Shown here piece after piece: positions 1-11,247 of a stretch of 64,000 nucleotides of DNA (positions are counted from its first letter, which is position 1; each line of letters begins with the position of its first letter). The notes beneath the pieces were generated by a model, which worked only from the letters and a program-made list of their open reading frames with translations, had not been told where the DNA came from and did not search any database. The DNA lies in NCBI GenBank assembly GCA_036250225.1, contig JAPZLL010000009.1, forward strand, positions 930,001 through 994,000, read 5' to 3'. This stretch comes from Cercophora sp. LCS_1 (lineage: Eukaryota; Ascomycota; Sordariomycetes; Sordariales; Lasiosphaeriaceae). Both the position numbers and the translations under genes were made by a program.

Positions 1-232
1 CGGGGAACAAATGCCCGAACAACGCGACTTATAAACAAACTTCCCGCACCGTCACCTCTGTTATATCCCCTCCCATACAAAACGACATCTTAGTGGGGGG
101 TTTTTTTTTTATTTCGCCAAGCCCATGAGTTGTCCCGCTCACCGTTACTGAGCTTCTCACTCTCATCACTCCATCACCAAAAAGTCCCCATCCCTGAATG
201 CAAATCACCTGTCGAAATATCAAAGTTCAAAC

Positions 233-616
233 ATGCGCTCCCACGATGTCGCAAAACACCAAGAGGCGGTCGAGGCCTCGTGGGAGGCCGCAAGGGGCGC
301 CACGTACGGCGCCGTGAAATGGGGGATCGCGACTGCGGTGTTGGGCGGAATGGGATATGCGCTTTCACCCATTTACAGGGGGTTGACGGTGCAGTTTAAG
401 GTGTATGTTTTATCGTTTCATAACCAAGAGTAAGTGAGACTGATCAGTACCAGGTACATCCAAATGTCGGGGATGGTATTGGGGAGTATGATTGAAGCGG
501 ACCACCGATTGCGCGAGTACGAGGCGAGCATGCGGATGCGGCGGCGGTTGATGAGGGAGCAAGCCATGTGGCAGAGCTTAGAGGAAAAGTATGGGAAGGA
601 TGACGACGATGAATGA
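233..616 (+). CDS. small conserved membrane protein, possibly Rcf3-like
   Basis: There are two exons, 233..402 and 454..616, giving 110 aa. The intron 403..453 (51 nt) has a GTATGT donor and a CAG acceptor, and the join restores the frame through ...FKVYIQMSGMVLG. The protein has a short N-terminal part, a hydrophobic stretch at about residues 20-40 (AVKWGIATAVLGGMGYAL), a second weakly hydrophobic GMVLGSMIEA segment, and a charged C-terminal helix rich in R, M and E that ends KYGKDDDDE. The size and hairpin-like layout resemble small mitochondrial inner-membrane proteins of the Rcf2/Rcf3 (HIG1-related) group, which associate with respiratory complexes. That assignment is inference from memory; the gene structure is the firmer part. 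Its 3' end faces RFC4 convergently about 200 bp away. Confidence 0.6.
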
Positions 617-814
617 GCTGCATTTATTTGTTTGGGTTATTTAGAGTGTACGATTTTGGGTGGGATTTTCACCATGAAGTTGATATTTTGGTCATATTGT
701 ACATAAAGCTAGAATTCCATCTACCGAACGAAGCCTTTTTATTCCATCAACGCCTAGCGAGTGAACAAAAAATGACGAACCTTTCTCTCTGCGGGTATCA
801 TGCTACATCACTAC

Positions 815-1932
815 CTATGCTTTGGGCGCAAATTTTTTAGGGTCCATGTTGAGCTTGCAAAGCCTCACGACGCAGCCGTTCAGCTGGAGGAGTGTTTGCA
901 CGCCCTCCAGAATTTTCATGTGTGTGAAGCCAATCTCCTTTATGAACTCCAGCTTTGAATGCTCACTCAGCGTCGGGATCGTCTTGGTCACCTTGAACAT
1001 GGTACTAATAATGTCATGGCTTGAGTACCCGAGATCCCAGAGCTCGCGGAGCGTTTCAAGTGCCGAGTCTACGTTGCCCTCATAGCATGCCTTGAGCATA
1101 GCCTGCACCTTGATCGGGTGTGGCGAGTCCACCACCTTGAAGACGTTGTCACCGGAGACGAACCCGAAGCCTGCCCATGTCGATTGCAGGTTGTTGATGG
1201 CTTGACGCATATCGCCCTCGGCGCTGAAAACGAGCGCGGCCAGTCCGTCGTCGCTGTACTCGACCTTCTCGGCCTCGATGATTTGCAGGAGTCGTTTGAC
1301 GACTTGGGCATCGGTGAGCTTGGCGTATCGGAGGATAGCACAACGCGACTGGAGAGGCTCGATGATCTTGTTAGACTGGTTGCAGGCAAAAGCAAAACGG
1401 GTGGTATTGGAGTAGATCTCCATTGTGCGGCGAAGGGCCTGTTGCGCGCCCGAGGTCATGCTGTCGGCTTCGTCTAGGATAACGAGCTTGTGGCGACCCG
1501 GGGGGAGGGTCACTTTCTTTTGGGCGAAACCCTTGATTCTTTGACGAACAACCTCGATGCCTGTAAATCAGGCATTAGCTGTGTGCCGTGCTCAGGGAGC
1601 ATGGAAATCCTACCTCTCTCGTCACTGGCGTTCAGCTCCAAAACAGCCTCCTTGTATGAATCGCCAAGCAATTGTCTGGCTAGGCAGAGCACACTGGTTG
1701 TTTTGCCAATACCGGGCATGCCGGAGATGATGACGTGAGGCATGTTGCCATCCTTTGCAATGATCTTGAGTCGTTCAATCGTTTCCGTATTGCCGACCAC
1801 ATCGTCGAGAAAGACAGGTCTGTATTTTTCCACCCAGGGCAGCTCATACGTCGTCATGCCGTTTGTCGTTGACGTGAGCGCTTTGGCAGCCGAAGTCGAA
1901 GACTCGCCTGTAGACTCGGGTCGTGGCGCCAT
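815..1932 (-). CDS. RFC4: replication factor C subunit 4 (clamp loader ATPase)
   Basis: Complement of join(815..1560,1614..1932), 354 aa; the 53-nt intron 1561..1613 has a GTAGGA donor and a CAG acceptor, and rejoins ...NASDERG to IEVVRQRIKGF. It is a small subunit of the RFC clamp loader, which opens the PCNA ring at primer-template junctions using ATP in the nucleus. Visible family marks are PWVEKYRP near residue 32, Walker A GMPGIGKT with Lys77, Walker B LVILDEAD at about 132-139, the arginine-finger SRC box (PLQSRCAIL) near 175, and the VDSPHP segment. The match is closest to yeast Rfc4 (human RFC2), with about 25 extra Ser/Thr-rich N-terminal residues. Two ACGCGT boxes lie 130-153 bp upstream. 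The start is the first in-frame ATG, and the next Met is also possible. Confidence 0.95.
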
Positions 1933-2061
1933 CTTGGAATTTGGTTGTGTTCAGAGATACGGAGGTGAAGAGCTGGGATGGGTCGAGCAGCTTGACGCTG
2001 AGGTGTTGCGCCGGTGTGGTTGGGCAAGTCGGCGCAGAGCTTGGAGGGGCAGGAGCGCGAG

Positions 2062-2085
2062 ACGCGTTGCAACCAAAAGACGCGT
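2062..2085. promoter_or_regulatory. two MluI cell-cycle boxes upstream of RFC4
   Basis: ACGCGT occurs at 2062..2067 and 2080..2085, both inside a GACGCGTT context, 130-153 bp upstream of the RFC4 start codon. This is the core MBF (Mbp1/Swi6-type) site that drives G1/S genes in fungi. Function is inferred from position and copy number. Confidence 0.5.
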
Positions 2086-2224
2086 TTCGGGTTAAAGTGG
2101 TTTGGAATTTGGTGGTCAACCCTAACCCCCTTTTTTTGTCTTAGGCATCAAGCAAACAAGATGGCATGGCGGGGATATAAATGCACATACTGCCATCAGT
2201 TTCCGGCGAAGTAGCTACAGCACT

Positions 2225-2344
2225 TCTGTTATAGTACAGTGGTTTGTATCTTGCAAAAGATTCAAATTTCAGGTTTATCCTCTTCGCTTTGACTTATTGT
2301 GGGGGGTCGGGGGGTTCGACTCCCACCTCCCCCATCTTTTTTCA
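2225..2344 (+). other. tRNA-like Pol III promoter (A box, B box, T tail) without a foldable tRNA
   Basis: A box-like TAGTACAGTGG lies at 2232..2242. A perfect B box GGTTCGACTCC lies at 2313..2323. The 3' acceptor-like strand CTCCCCC with A as discriminator follows at 2327..2334, then T-runs from 2337. The T arm pairs four of five. The 5' acceptor strand predicted at 2225..2231 (TCTGTTA) does not pair with CTCCCCC, and I could not build a normal anticodon arm. It may be a decayed or intron-containing tRNA, or a TFIIIC site. The rest of 2120..2769 shows no convincing gene. Confidence 0.4.
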
Positions 2345-2769
2345 CTTTTTTGCGGGCACAACGCCCGAGTGCGTTGCTAGCACGCTGTCGGTTTCTTGCT
2401 TCTCTTGTCTTTTTCTCGTCGTCCGTGGTCCTAAAACCTCAGCCCTTGGAAATACAAACACTGCAACCAAAGTAGAGGGCTGCAAGCCCCTGCCTTCTCC
2501 TCACACACCAATGAGCCTCTCAAAAGTCGATGCGCTCCAAAATCTGATTGGGATAGTTATCTCAATGAATGAGCCACGTGTATGCTGGCCTGGGGAGGTC
2601 CACACAGGCATTGGTTTTGAACTTGGTGGTTGGTCTGTTGTGCATGGGTCACCACACTTCAACGCCTCATTTCATCATCGTTCATAGTCTCAAGCTATGC
2701 AACTGAACGCCTCTTCTCTCCTATTACTCATATATACATATCTAAACAGCCCGCCCCGTCGTTTCCGCC

Positions 2770-4341
2770 TCATGTGCGGTAGTCTCCGTTGATAGTGCTG
2801 CAGCGCAACGTTAGAAAGGGTCCCTTCGGGTAAGCGGCACTACTCACATGTACTCGTGGCTGTAGTCGCAGGTCCAGTAGGTCGCCTGCTTGTCGCCTGT
2901 GCCTAGCCTAACGAGGATTTCGAGATCCTCATGCTCCAAAATCTCAGCAGCCCTTGTCTATGAACGATTGGTCAGCGTCTCCGACATCATGGCCATCTAT
3001 CGCACCACCGCAGCCCATACCTCATCGACCTGCTCTGGTTCACCATTCACAAGCAGCTTGAGCTCAGCTGACCCATCGGTGGGAACGAAAGACACGTTGG
3101 TCTTCTCCGGAACAATGGAAGAAACCTCGTTAATCGGCATTCCCGGCTCCGAAATGAGAGAGTAACCAGTGGCGCACAAAATGCGACCCCTATTCCATCG
3201 TCAGTCAAGACAACCAGGAAGACTCGGAATTCACGGCTCACCAGTTGGCATCCTTGCCATACAATGCCGTCTTCACCAGAGGTGACCTCGCAATGGTGCT
3301 GGCAATTCGTCGGGCAGCCTCTTCACTTGCCGACTCCGTAACACGAATGGCAACGAACTTAGTCGCGCCCTCTCCGTCCCTGACGATCAACTGGGCAAGC
3401 TCAGTTGCAAATCCAGTCAAGACTGTCTTGAACGCCTCGTAGTCCTCCGAGCCCTCAACAACCTCCTTTCCACCAGCCGCGCCGTTTGCCAGGAGGGCCA
3501 CGGTATCGTTGGTCGACGTATCACCGTCGATCGTGATGCTGTTGAACGACCGGTCAACCGCAAACTTGAGTAGAGAGGGCAGCGCCTTCGACGAGATCGG
3601 GGCGTCGGTAGTGACGATGCCTAACAATGTAGCCATATTGGGATGGATCATGCCGGCGCCCTTGGTCATTCCAGCGATGCGGTACTCGACTCCAGGCGAC
3701 GAAGGCAGCGTAAACGTCCGCGAGATGAGCTTGGGAAAGGTATCCGTCGTGCAAATTGCCTTGGCGCAAGTAAGCCAGTGCTCATGAGACGCACCCAGCG
3801 CTGCATGTGCTGCGGGAACGTTGTTGGTGATCTTGTCGATGGGCAACCTCTGACCAATGACGCCGGTGCTCATGACGAGGGTCGCGTCCGTTTCACCAAG
3901 CGTCTTGTCGGCGGCATCTGCCATCTTGGCCGCATCTTCCAGTCCGCCCTTGCCCGTGACGGCATTGGCACAACCTGAGTTGACGAGGACGCCCCTGATA
4001 CCCTGGTTCCCTAGCCTTTCCAGCAGGCTGCGACTGAAGGTGACGGGGGCGGCTTGGAACTTGTTCTTGGTGAAGACGGCTGCGGCTGCGCAGGGCCGGT
4101 CCGAAGCGACAAATGCCAAGTCGGGCTTGGTTGTGTTGCTGGGCTTGACACCTACGATGGTGCCAGAAGCTTTGAAGCCGAGAGGGTATGTTCCCTTAGT
4201 TGGGACATACTTTTTCTTCGCTGCTGGGATGCCACCGACGGGCGCGGAATAGGATCGAGAGGGGATTTGGCGCGCTGATGCGGTCAATTGGGTTACCGAA
4301 GCTCTCAATTGGCCCATGAGAGGGCCTCTGATTCCCGCCAT
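2770..4341 (-). CDS. ARG7: bifunctional ornithine acetyltransferase / N-acetylglutamate synthase (ArgJ)
   Basis: Complement of join(2770..2797,2848..2957,3021..3189,3242..4341), 468 aa. The introns 3190..3241, 2958..3020 and 2798..2847 all keep frame, and the last exon is only 28 nt (ending TINGDYRT). ArgJ moves acetyl groups from N-acetylornithine to glutamate in the mitochondrial acetyl cycle of arginine biosynthesis. The N-terminus MAGIRGPLMGQLRASVTQL is a typical matrix-targeting helix. The autoproteolytic nucleophile is the Thr of HPNMATLLG, about residue 238, and TKGAGMIHP precedes it. The frame continues upstream to an ATG at 4428 (29 more residues), but I prefer 4341 because targeting then starts at Met1. 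The family length of about 470 aa fits. The symbol follows yeast ARG7/ECM42. Confidence 0.93.
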
Positions 4342-4596
4342 GACTGCAGACGTTGTGAAATGGGAGCGATATGGCGGTTGAGGTGAACGGCTCAGTTGAA
4401 GAGGTCCACCGCTGGTTTGAGACGACAAGCGGTACCGGAGCCAGCCCCGGTCTGTGCTAATGCAGCGAAAACTTCTTGTCTGATTTGGGAAAGGACCTCA
4501 AGATGGGAGAGATTGATTTATTATCAGCTACTGGGTCTCTAATTGACTATAAAACACCTCATCTAGTGCCTCTACGATGAAAAAAATGCTGCCCCT

Positions 4597-4603
4597 TGAG
4601 TCA
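4597..4603. promoter_or_regulatory. candidate CPC1/Gcn4 site upstream of ArgJ
   Basis: A perfect palindromic TGAGTCA lies 256 bp upstream of the preferred ArgJ start, with a near match TGACTCC at about 4686. TGA(C/G)TCA is the Gcn4/CPC1 target in fungal amino-acid cross-pathway control. The interval 4429..4987 is the shared divergent promoter of ArgJ and the derlin and holds no gene. TGAGTCA also occurs elsewhere in the window, so position is the main argument. Confidence 0.4.
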
Positions 4604-4987
4604 CTTCACCCAGTCTCATGCCCCACCAGATCACCGCTGACGATCTGATAACATCGATAAGGATTTTTTTTTGAGGTCATGCCTGACTCCACTGGCAGGG
4701 CCCAAGCTCGGACCCACTTGGACTGGTGCCTAGAAAAGCCGAAATTTTGTTGGTCCCAAGTCTCTTTTCCTTCCATTCCTTCCACAGAGGAAAAGACACG
4801 AATCAAAAACCGTGTCTTTGTGCTACGGCTGAGCAAACGGCCGCTCTTGGCCTTTCCCTCCTTTTACCCTTCCCTCATGATCATGCCTCCTTGAGCTGAG
4901 CTCTTCACCTTGGAGCGTTTTGATATTTGAGGTGAACCACACAAACCCCAACCCACTCTTTTCATCCATCTTTCCCCGAACTGAAAA

Positions 4988-6159
4988 ATGTCGGAAATTC
5001 TGGATGCCTACTTGGCCACCCCACCTCTAGCGAGGTAAGACAAGGCGCTCGTCACCTCTCGCCTCACACTCGCTAATGCGCTCCAGGACAACAACCACAG
5101 CGGTTGTCGTGACCTCGTTTTCAATTTGGCTTTTCGGCCGTCTTGACCTAGGGACGGTTTGCTATCTTCCCGGATGGTACCTTGCCTTCCCGCCTGAAAT
5201 ATGGCGACTGGTGACGACCTTCCTCATCAGCATGCCCAGACAGGGTCTTATTTTCGACCCGTACTTCATCTACCAGTACCTGAAACAACTCGAGACCGGG
5301 AACCCCAAGTTCAACAGGAAAGAGGATGTTGCCTGGTATCTGATCACGGTCTGCGGCATGATTCTGGTAGGCTATATCTCTTTGCTGTCATTCTCCTTCC
5401 TGTCACACCCGTTCGCAACGCGAACACCCTCGTATATCTGCCCGGATAGTGCTGTGCTCCTAACTATCGCGGTTCCTGGAAACGAGGAAGATTAAGCCCT
5501 GTGCTACGACCTGCCCTTTTCGCTTTACGGGATTTGGTACGGGTGCAGATATGGGTGGGAATGCTCTAATGGATGACTCGGGTGCGATACTACTATTTGC
5601 CTCGGGTGGTTTTTCAAGCTCCCTACATTTCAACCACTGTGCCTCTCGTTTCACTACAGTCCCACCATGTGATGCAAGACTGGAAGTTAACTTGACACAG
5701 CTTGCCAACGCGTATTACCTTGGTGAACCGATGCTTCTCGGCGCCTTCAGTATGGCCCTCTGCTACACCGCGCACCAGGACATGCGGGGTCAGAAGTCGC
5801 AGTTCGTTTTCTTCACCGTCCCGTCGCAAGCAGTTCCGTACTGCCAACTGCTCATGTCCCTTCTCGTCGGCGGTTGGTCCGTCCAGTCCCAAATTGCAGG
5901 CATCCTGGCCGCCCACATGCACGACTTCCTGACTCGTCTCTACCCTCAATTCGGAGGTGGTGCCAATCTGCTGCCAACGCCTGGAATCCTCTCATATCTT
6001 GTTGAGACCCCGAGGTTCTTGCGGCGGGATTACGGTACTGCTGTTCGCCCGTCTGCGGCTGGCACCTCATCAGGAAGCACCACTGGTGCCTCAACCGGCT
6101 CCGTGCTTCCTGATTCATGGAGGACAAGGGGATCAGGTCACCGTCTTGGGGGTGATTGA
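4988..6159 (+). CDS. derlin (ER-associated degradation rhomboid pseudoprotease) with SHP box
   Basis: join(4988..5034,5087..5366,5701..6159), 261 aa. The start MSEILDAYLATPPLAR is the usual derlin N-terminus. PPEIWRLVTTFLI and FDPYFIYQYLKQLE are the conserved cytosolic/loop blocks, followed by hydrophobic spans and HMHDFLTRLYPQFGGG. Derlins sit in the ER membrane and help move misfolded proteins out for ubiquitination. The C-terminal RGSGHRLGGD matches the SHP motif that binds Cdc48/p97, as in Dfm1 and human Derlin-1. The first intron is 52 nt. The second (5367..5700) is 334 nt, unusually long here. I chose the CAG|CTT acceptor at 5700 because it is the phase-0 choice and gives GMIL-LANAYYLGEP; the exact junction is the weakest part of the model. 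Confidence 0.88.
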
Positions 6160-6687
6160 GCATCGCATTTCGATGCTTGTTTATTCTGTCATGGATCTCC
6201 CAAAATCCTGGGTTCGCGGTTGACTATGTAGTGGCTTGGGCTTTGTTTTGCCCTGTCCTAGTCCGACGCCCGAAACGCGGTCTTGGTCTTCGGAGGTATG
6301 AACAGGCGCTGGATTAGAACCCAGTAAAGCCCTCCTTGAGGCTCACGTTGTATAAAGTCCGTGTAGAAATACAAAGATAGATTGATGAAGTCACTGGGTT
6401 CGATCTTCAAGTTATATGTTGTGTTGATTCTTCCTGCGAGTGCAAGGCGTGCTGTGGTCCTAGGACTAAATGCGCTATAAATGAGTGATTTTTTTTTCCC
6501 GGAATCCGATGTCAAACAATCGTATATATTCAATCTGTGCCGCCCATTCCGAGACCTAACTCCCTACTAGCTCACAGGTATTGCCCGGGGCGTCAGTAAT
6601 GCAATCCGAACGCCAACCTTTACCCAAACTGAAGCCAAAGTTCCGCCCCATCATGATACCCAAACCTATCTACATCACAAAAAGAAA
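6160..6687. other. convergent intergenic region, nothing recognised
   Basis: Short 3'-3' interval between the derlin and the membrane-protein gene. I see no coding frame with familiar features. A T-run lies at about 6488. Confidence 0.5.
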
Positions 6688-7716
6688 TTACCAAACATCT
6701 GAGTCAGGCGGCACCTGTGTCGTCTGATACCGATGAGCATTCTGTTCGATATACGGCTGTCCGGCCATCCATGTACTGATGCGCTTGGACGCCGACTCGT
6801 CCTTTTGATGCCCCGGCTGTGCCCTGTCCCTAAACGTTCTTCTATCCGCCATGGTGAATTGCGAGTGTTCCTCTAGCGGGACCGGGTGGGTTTGTTGCCT
6901 GAACTGGCGATACCGTTGTTGGAACGGCTGGAACTGTGCCTGTGTTTGCTTTGGGGGTGAGAGACCCATCGGTGCGGTGATTTCCATCTCATCCCGTCGG
7001 GCGATGGGTCTCCTATCGTGACCCGTGTCGATTGTGAGCGTGGGCTGGGCCCGCCGGGGGTTGGGGGCGGGAGCGGTGAGGTTACGGAGGGGAAGGGACG
7101 ATGAAGGGATCATCTGAGGAGCCGGGGGAGGTGCGGCAGGGGGCGCAGCGAATCGAAAGACCTCGCTTGGCACGCGCTCGCCGTCCGCGGCACGGAGGTA
7201 GGCCTGCATGACGATGTCGTCGGGTCGCGATTTACGGAGCGCCCTGGGTGGCGGAGGTGGTTGGAGAGACATTTGCGAACGAGGTGTACTCTCCGGTGTT
7301 GAACTGAGAGTTGTGCTGGCTGACGGTCTGACTAGGGCCCGAGGGATATAGGCATGATGCGTTGGCATGGCGCTCACACTATCCGATCCACTAAAGGGGG
7401 AGTCCTTGGGAAATTCGGCTGAGTAGGCGTAGGAGGATGCGCTCCCATCAACTGTTGAGTCGAGCTTCATCTTGTAGTCGTGTGTGTAAATAGGCGGTGA
7501 TGAGGCTGCTAAGGGGTTCTCCTCGATTGGTCTTCGGTGGTAAATCCTGTCTTCTCTTTCGTACTGCTTCTGTCGTCGCCAATAGATGATGAAGAGACCA
7601 ATGGCCCCAAGCAGCAGGGCCCCGACAGCACAAGCTATCCCGGCAATGGCTCCGGTGTCCAACCTCGGATCCGCCAGCTCGGCCCTCCCGACGATGTGCC
7701 GCGAAGTTGTCACCAT
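6688..7716 (-). CDS. single-pass membrane protein with long proline-rich cytosolic tail (5' end uncertain)
   Basis: The uninterrupted frame gives 342 aa from the ATG at 7716; the frame stays open to a GTG at 7767. One transmembrane helix is clear at about residues 22-45 (TGAIAGIACAVGALLLGAIG...), followed by the stop-transfer WRRQKQYERED. The rest is a roughly 295-residue low-complexity tail with PPPPP, many Arg/Ser sites and Gln-rich stretches, ending PPDSDVW. I recognise no enzymatic domain. The layout resembles fungal plasma-membrane sensors or adhesins, where an extracellular domain precedes the helix. Here only about 20 residues do, so 5' exons may be missing. Splice acceptors such as ACATACAG just upstream of ACCAATCCG would allow that. 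Function unknown. Confidence 0.6.
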   Translation of the reverse strand: MVTTSRHIVGRAELADPRLDTGAIAGIACAVGALLLGAIGLFIIYWRRQKQYEREDRIYHRRPIEENPLAASSPPIYTHDYKMKLDSTVDGSASSYAYSAEFPKDSPFSGSDSVSAMPTHHAYIPRALVRPSASTTLSSTPESTPRSQMSLQPPPPPRALRKSRPDDIVMQAYLRAADGERVPSEVFRFAAPPAAPPPAPQMIPSSSLPLRNLTAPAPNPRRAQPTLTIDTGHDRRPIARRDEMEITAPMGLSPPKQTQAQFQPFQQRYRQFRQQTHPVPLEEHSQFTMADRRTFRDRAQPGHQKDESASKRISTWMAGQPYIEQNAHRYQTTQVPPDSDVW

Positions 7717-7767
7717 TTTCCTCGGATTGGTCTGTATGTCGAGATGTGATACCGGGTATCTTCTCAC

Positions 7768-10700
7768 AGGCCCCCGACCTGCAGTGTCGAAAGTCCTGGT
7801 ATCTCTCTCAACGGAACGACTTGACCGTTTAGGATGGATGAGACCAGGGCGTATAGGTTTGCGCGTCGAGAACAGAAGGGGAGACGCATATCAACCCCTA
7901 GTTGTGTCGAGGCAGGATCCCAGAGAGGGAATACAACGCACACCCGAAGAACGAAAAGGGCACCGGGGCATGGAGCGTATACTTGTACGCGAGGGGAGAG
8001 AGAGGGTGGGTATATGCACAGGGTGGTATGGATCCTTGGTTCCCGACCCCCGCTTGTTTGCCTAGCTGGCAGGGTGTAGTGCAGTTACACAGTACAGTGG
8101 GAAGATGTTGGACGACTCCGTGCGTGAAAGTGCGAGGGGTGGTACGAACACATCAAGGAGCCCGCAATGGGACGTTGAAGAGTACAACAGCCATTGTAAA
8201 ACGCACACCCGGTTCACTCGAGCAGGTATGAATGGATTATATCCAGGCGCTGGGATCCCGCTCGGAGAATATTCCTTCACGCTCGGTGGGAAGACTCACC
8301 TCGAGCTCGGATGGGGCTGAAGGATGCGCTCCCGAGCGCCCAAGCCAACCTGGTGCTTACTGCCGGGCCGGTCGTACTTCATTGGCAGTCCGTTCTCTCG
8401 CATCGACCTTGTTCCCAGGTTTCCAGCTCTGTGGTTTGGCGCTGGCGGGGAAGTGAGGGTCAGGCGCCATTGCAGAGCGTACCGGGGTGTCCACGGCAGC
8501 AGCCCAATCGAGGCCTGCGAAGCGAGCGGGACACGCTTCGAGAATGGGCTGATGGCGTAGCTGGCAAACAGTGTAGAGGTGGTATCGCAGAGTCCTTCAA
8601 CGAGGACTGGTGAGCAGGGACAGGCTGTGGTCAGCCCGTGGAGATGGGATTGCGGAAGCCAGCAGCAGCCAATGGCCGGGAGCCAGCGTTTTGTTTCACG
8701 GGCGCGTAGCCAGCGCCAAAGTGGATGTCGTGGGGTCCGGATTGAGCCGGGCAGTTCTGACTGGTCGGGGAGGCGAGGCCTAGCCAAGAGATCTGCTCGA
8801 CGCGACCAGGGTTGAGTGCCAGGGTCGCCGCGGTGGCCGTTGCTGAAACACGGCCAACCACTGTGAGGCCTGGCACCGACGGCTCCAGTCGCTTTTCTCA
8901 ACGACATTCGTCAACTTTGTGAGCCTTGTTTGGCTTGGTGCTGTAAATCGCTCTGTTGCGCTGAAAGTTTTGCAGAAGCGTGCAGCTGTAAGACATGCTA
9001 AAGCAACGATCCTCAGTAGGATTGCCAGGGCGCGAAGTGTTGACCAAAGAGTGGTCGAGTCTGATGTTGTGTTGATGGCACGGAAAGCGGAACCTCCCTC
9101 AACGCTCAATGCCAAGTGAAGACAGTGCTTTCCGCACTTCCAGCGGGGGTTGCTTGCCCTGGTCATACCCCGGACGATGAGCTTATCTCGCGCTTCCCGT
9201 AGCGCCTTGCCGCCAGGTTCGATGGGATGGCTGCGTCCGTGCCTCCGTGATTGTATCGATTGCAACCGGGAAGGAACCTCGCAGCAATATTCTCGGGTGA
9301 ATTTCGCAGTCGTTCTCCTCTCGATCTCATGCATCTCGCACAGTGCAACCGGATTGTGGCAGGTAGAGGTTGCAACGAACCACGCCGACACACGGCAGGC
9401 GCTTTCATTGGTTCATGTCGATTGCTGACCAGCAGCAAACGGCAGTTCGATTCACGACCTCCTGTCCCACTGCCCACCCTCCATCTTCCTCGCTGCGGAT
9501 GCATCTCATCCACTCTCGTAGCCTCACTTGGGGGCGATAGTGAAGATGGAGGGGAGGACACGGTTTTTGGAGTGGCAAATCCATCTTGAGCACACCGGAA
9601 AGACCGAGATTTGGAGGCTGGCGACGCCCGAAAACGCCCACCCCCTTTTCGTCAGTACCCCCGCGCGGGGCAAGCAAGTCATGATCGGTCAGACCCAGAT
9701 GCTCGACATGTTTGCCCACTCGCAACTGGCCAGCCATGTTTGGGACCGTATCCACGCTTGAGGCCAGTAAAGCTACTGATCCCGAGTCTACGGTTGCCAT
9801 TGGCCCCAAAGAGAGGTTGAAACAAGGTCATCACTTCAGCTTTACCCAGAACCCTCACTCTGGACGTCTCATCTATGTCCGCAGCTAGCCGGGAGTAGCA
9901 TCTTGTGATCTCGATCACTTAGCTCCAACGATGGTCCATCGATGAACATGCTGCGACTGTCTCCTCAGGAACGCCACAGTGATGGTCTCCTGCAAGGCAG
10001 GTCTTCGCCGTCAACACCTGCAAGCAAGCTCCCCGTAGCATCCCGTCCCCCCATGCGTCGCCTTGGCGTGTCATTGGCAGCCTTATCCCAATTTCGATAA
10101 TACGTCTTCCAACAGGGCACCGAGCTGCGCAAGCGGGTCTATCACGATCAACTATTCCAAATCTGAGCGCGTCGTATTCGTCACCGGGGAAGCCTTATCG
10201 ATGGCCAGGCGTCCGTTTTGGTTAGGTGGCGTTGGCTTGCATTCTTGTCCCTTAGGCCTCCATACCCGGCAGACGCACTTGGTCTTCGGCCAGGGGCCAT
10301 CCATCATCTGACCCCATCCCACTTTCTTCACCAGAGCGCCTCGCTCAGGGTTGCGTCTCGTGCGACCGACCTTGGTCCTGGTAAACGAAGTTTGCATCAT
10401 TTGGACCAAGATGTGAATACTCAGTGCCTCCCTCAGTAGCCGCCCTGGTGATGAGAATTACCTCATGGTGTCTCATTTTGTCCACAAGATCACTTCGGGG
10501 ATGCCGCGCTTTCAGAGTTCAAGGCAATGGCTTGATGGCGTCCTTTCTTGGCTTGGCTTGACTTGTTCTTCCCTCCTCGTTGCGGTATCCGAGACAACAT
10601 GTACTGGAATTGGTAAGGTGAGAAGATATCAAAGGCTTTTCAGTTTCATGCCATGGCATTTGAGGTCAATTTGAGACCAATCCTCTCAACTTGACTTGTG

Positions 10701-11247
10701 GCGGGATCCGGTTGGGATTCATACAATGTATCTGTTCCCTGGAGATGCGAGAGTCTCTGGACGAGTAGAACCATGGGGGTGGTGGTGAGAAGTTTCACCA
10801 GCAGCGCCATGTCGTGGAAAGCCCATCTGTGAAAGCTCCCAAGTCGAGCTCGTAGGTGAGGTCGACAGAGAGGGGGTGCTCACCATGTTCGGGATGGATT
10901 CCGCAGGTGGTATTCTCCATCCCTGAGTCTTCACCCGATTCCCTAACTCCCGCAAACGCCATCACTTACCACACCTCCATGGCTCCTACCTTAGACCACA
11001 ACCAACTCCTTCCTCACCGAGAGACAGCAGTGTGCTCACCAAACGCTCGAGTTGCCCCTTCCAAAACCCCTTTCCACCTGCCACAGTTCAAACAACGCCT
11101 TCCTCGCCATGCTCCAGCTTCTATGCCCAATCTCTCCGACAAAACTCGCTCTCTTCACCACGCCCAGTCTCAACTCTTCCATCCATCCATCCACATCCCA
11201 AACACAGTCATCCAAACCATCATCAACCCACACAATCACCAGCAGCC
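7768..11247. other. long region without a supported gene
   Basis: About 3.5 kb between the membrane-protein gene (-) and the secreted-protein gene (+). On the minus strand 8296..8907 is open for 203 codons and ends at a GAGGTGAGT donor-like site, so it may hold 5' exons of the membrane protein. Its composition (many Arg, Trp, Pro and His) is not convincing and no known domain is visible. Nothing else was recognised. CCATCCATCCATCCAC near 11185 is a short simple repeat in the likely 5' UTR of the next gene. Confidence 0.4.

Noticed and set aside
2244..2687. 147-codon + frame
   Set aside because: Overlaps the tRNA-like element and T-rich tracts; no recognisable protein features.
9405..9809. 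134-codon minus-strand frame as a gene
   Set aside because: No ATG context, no domain, overlapping equal-length frames on the other strand.
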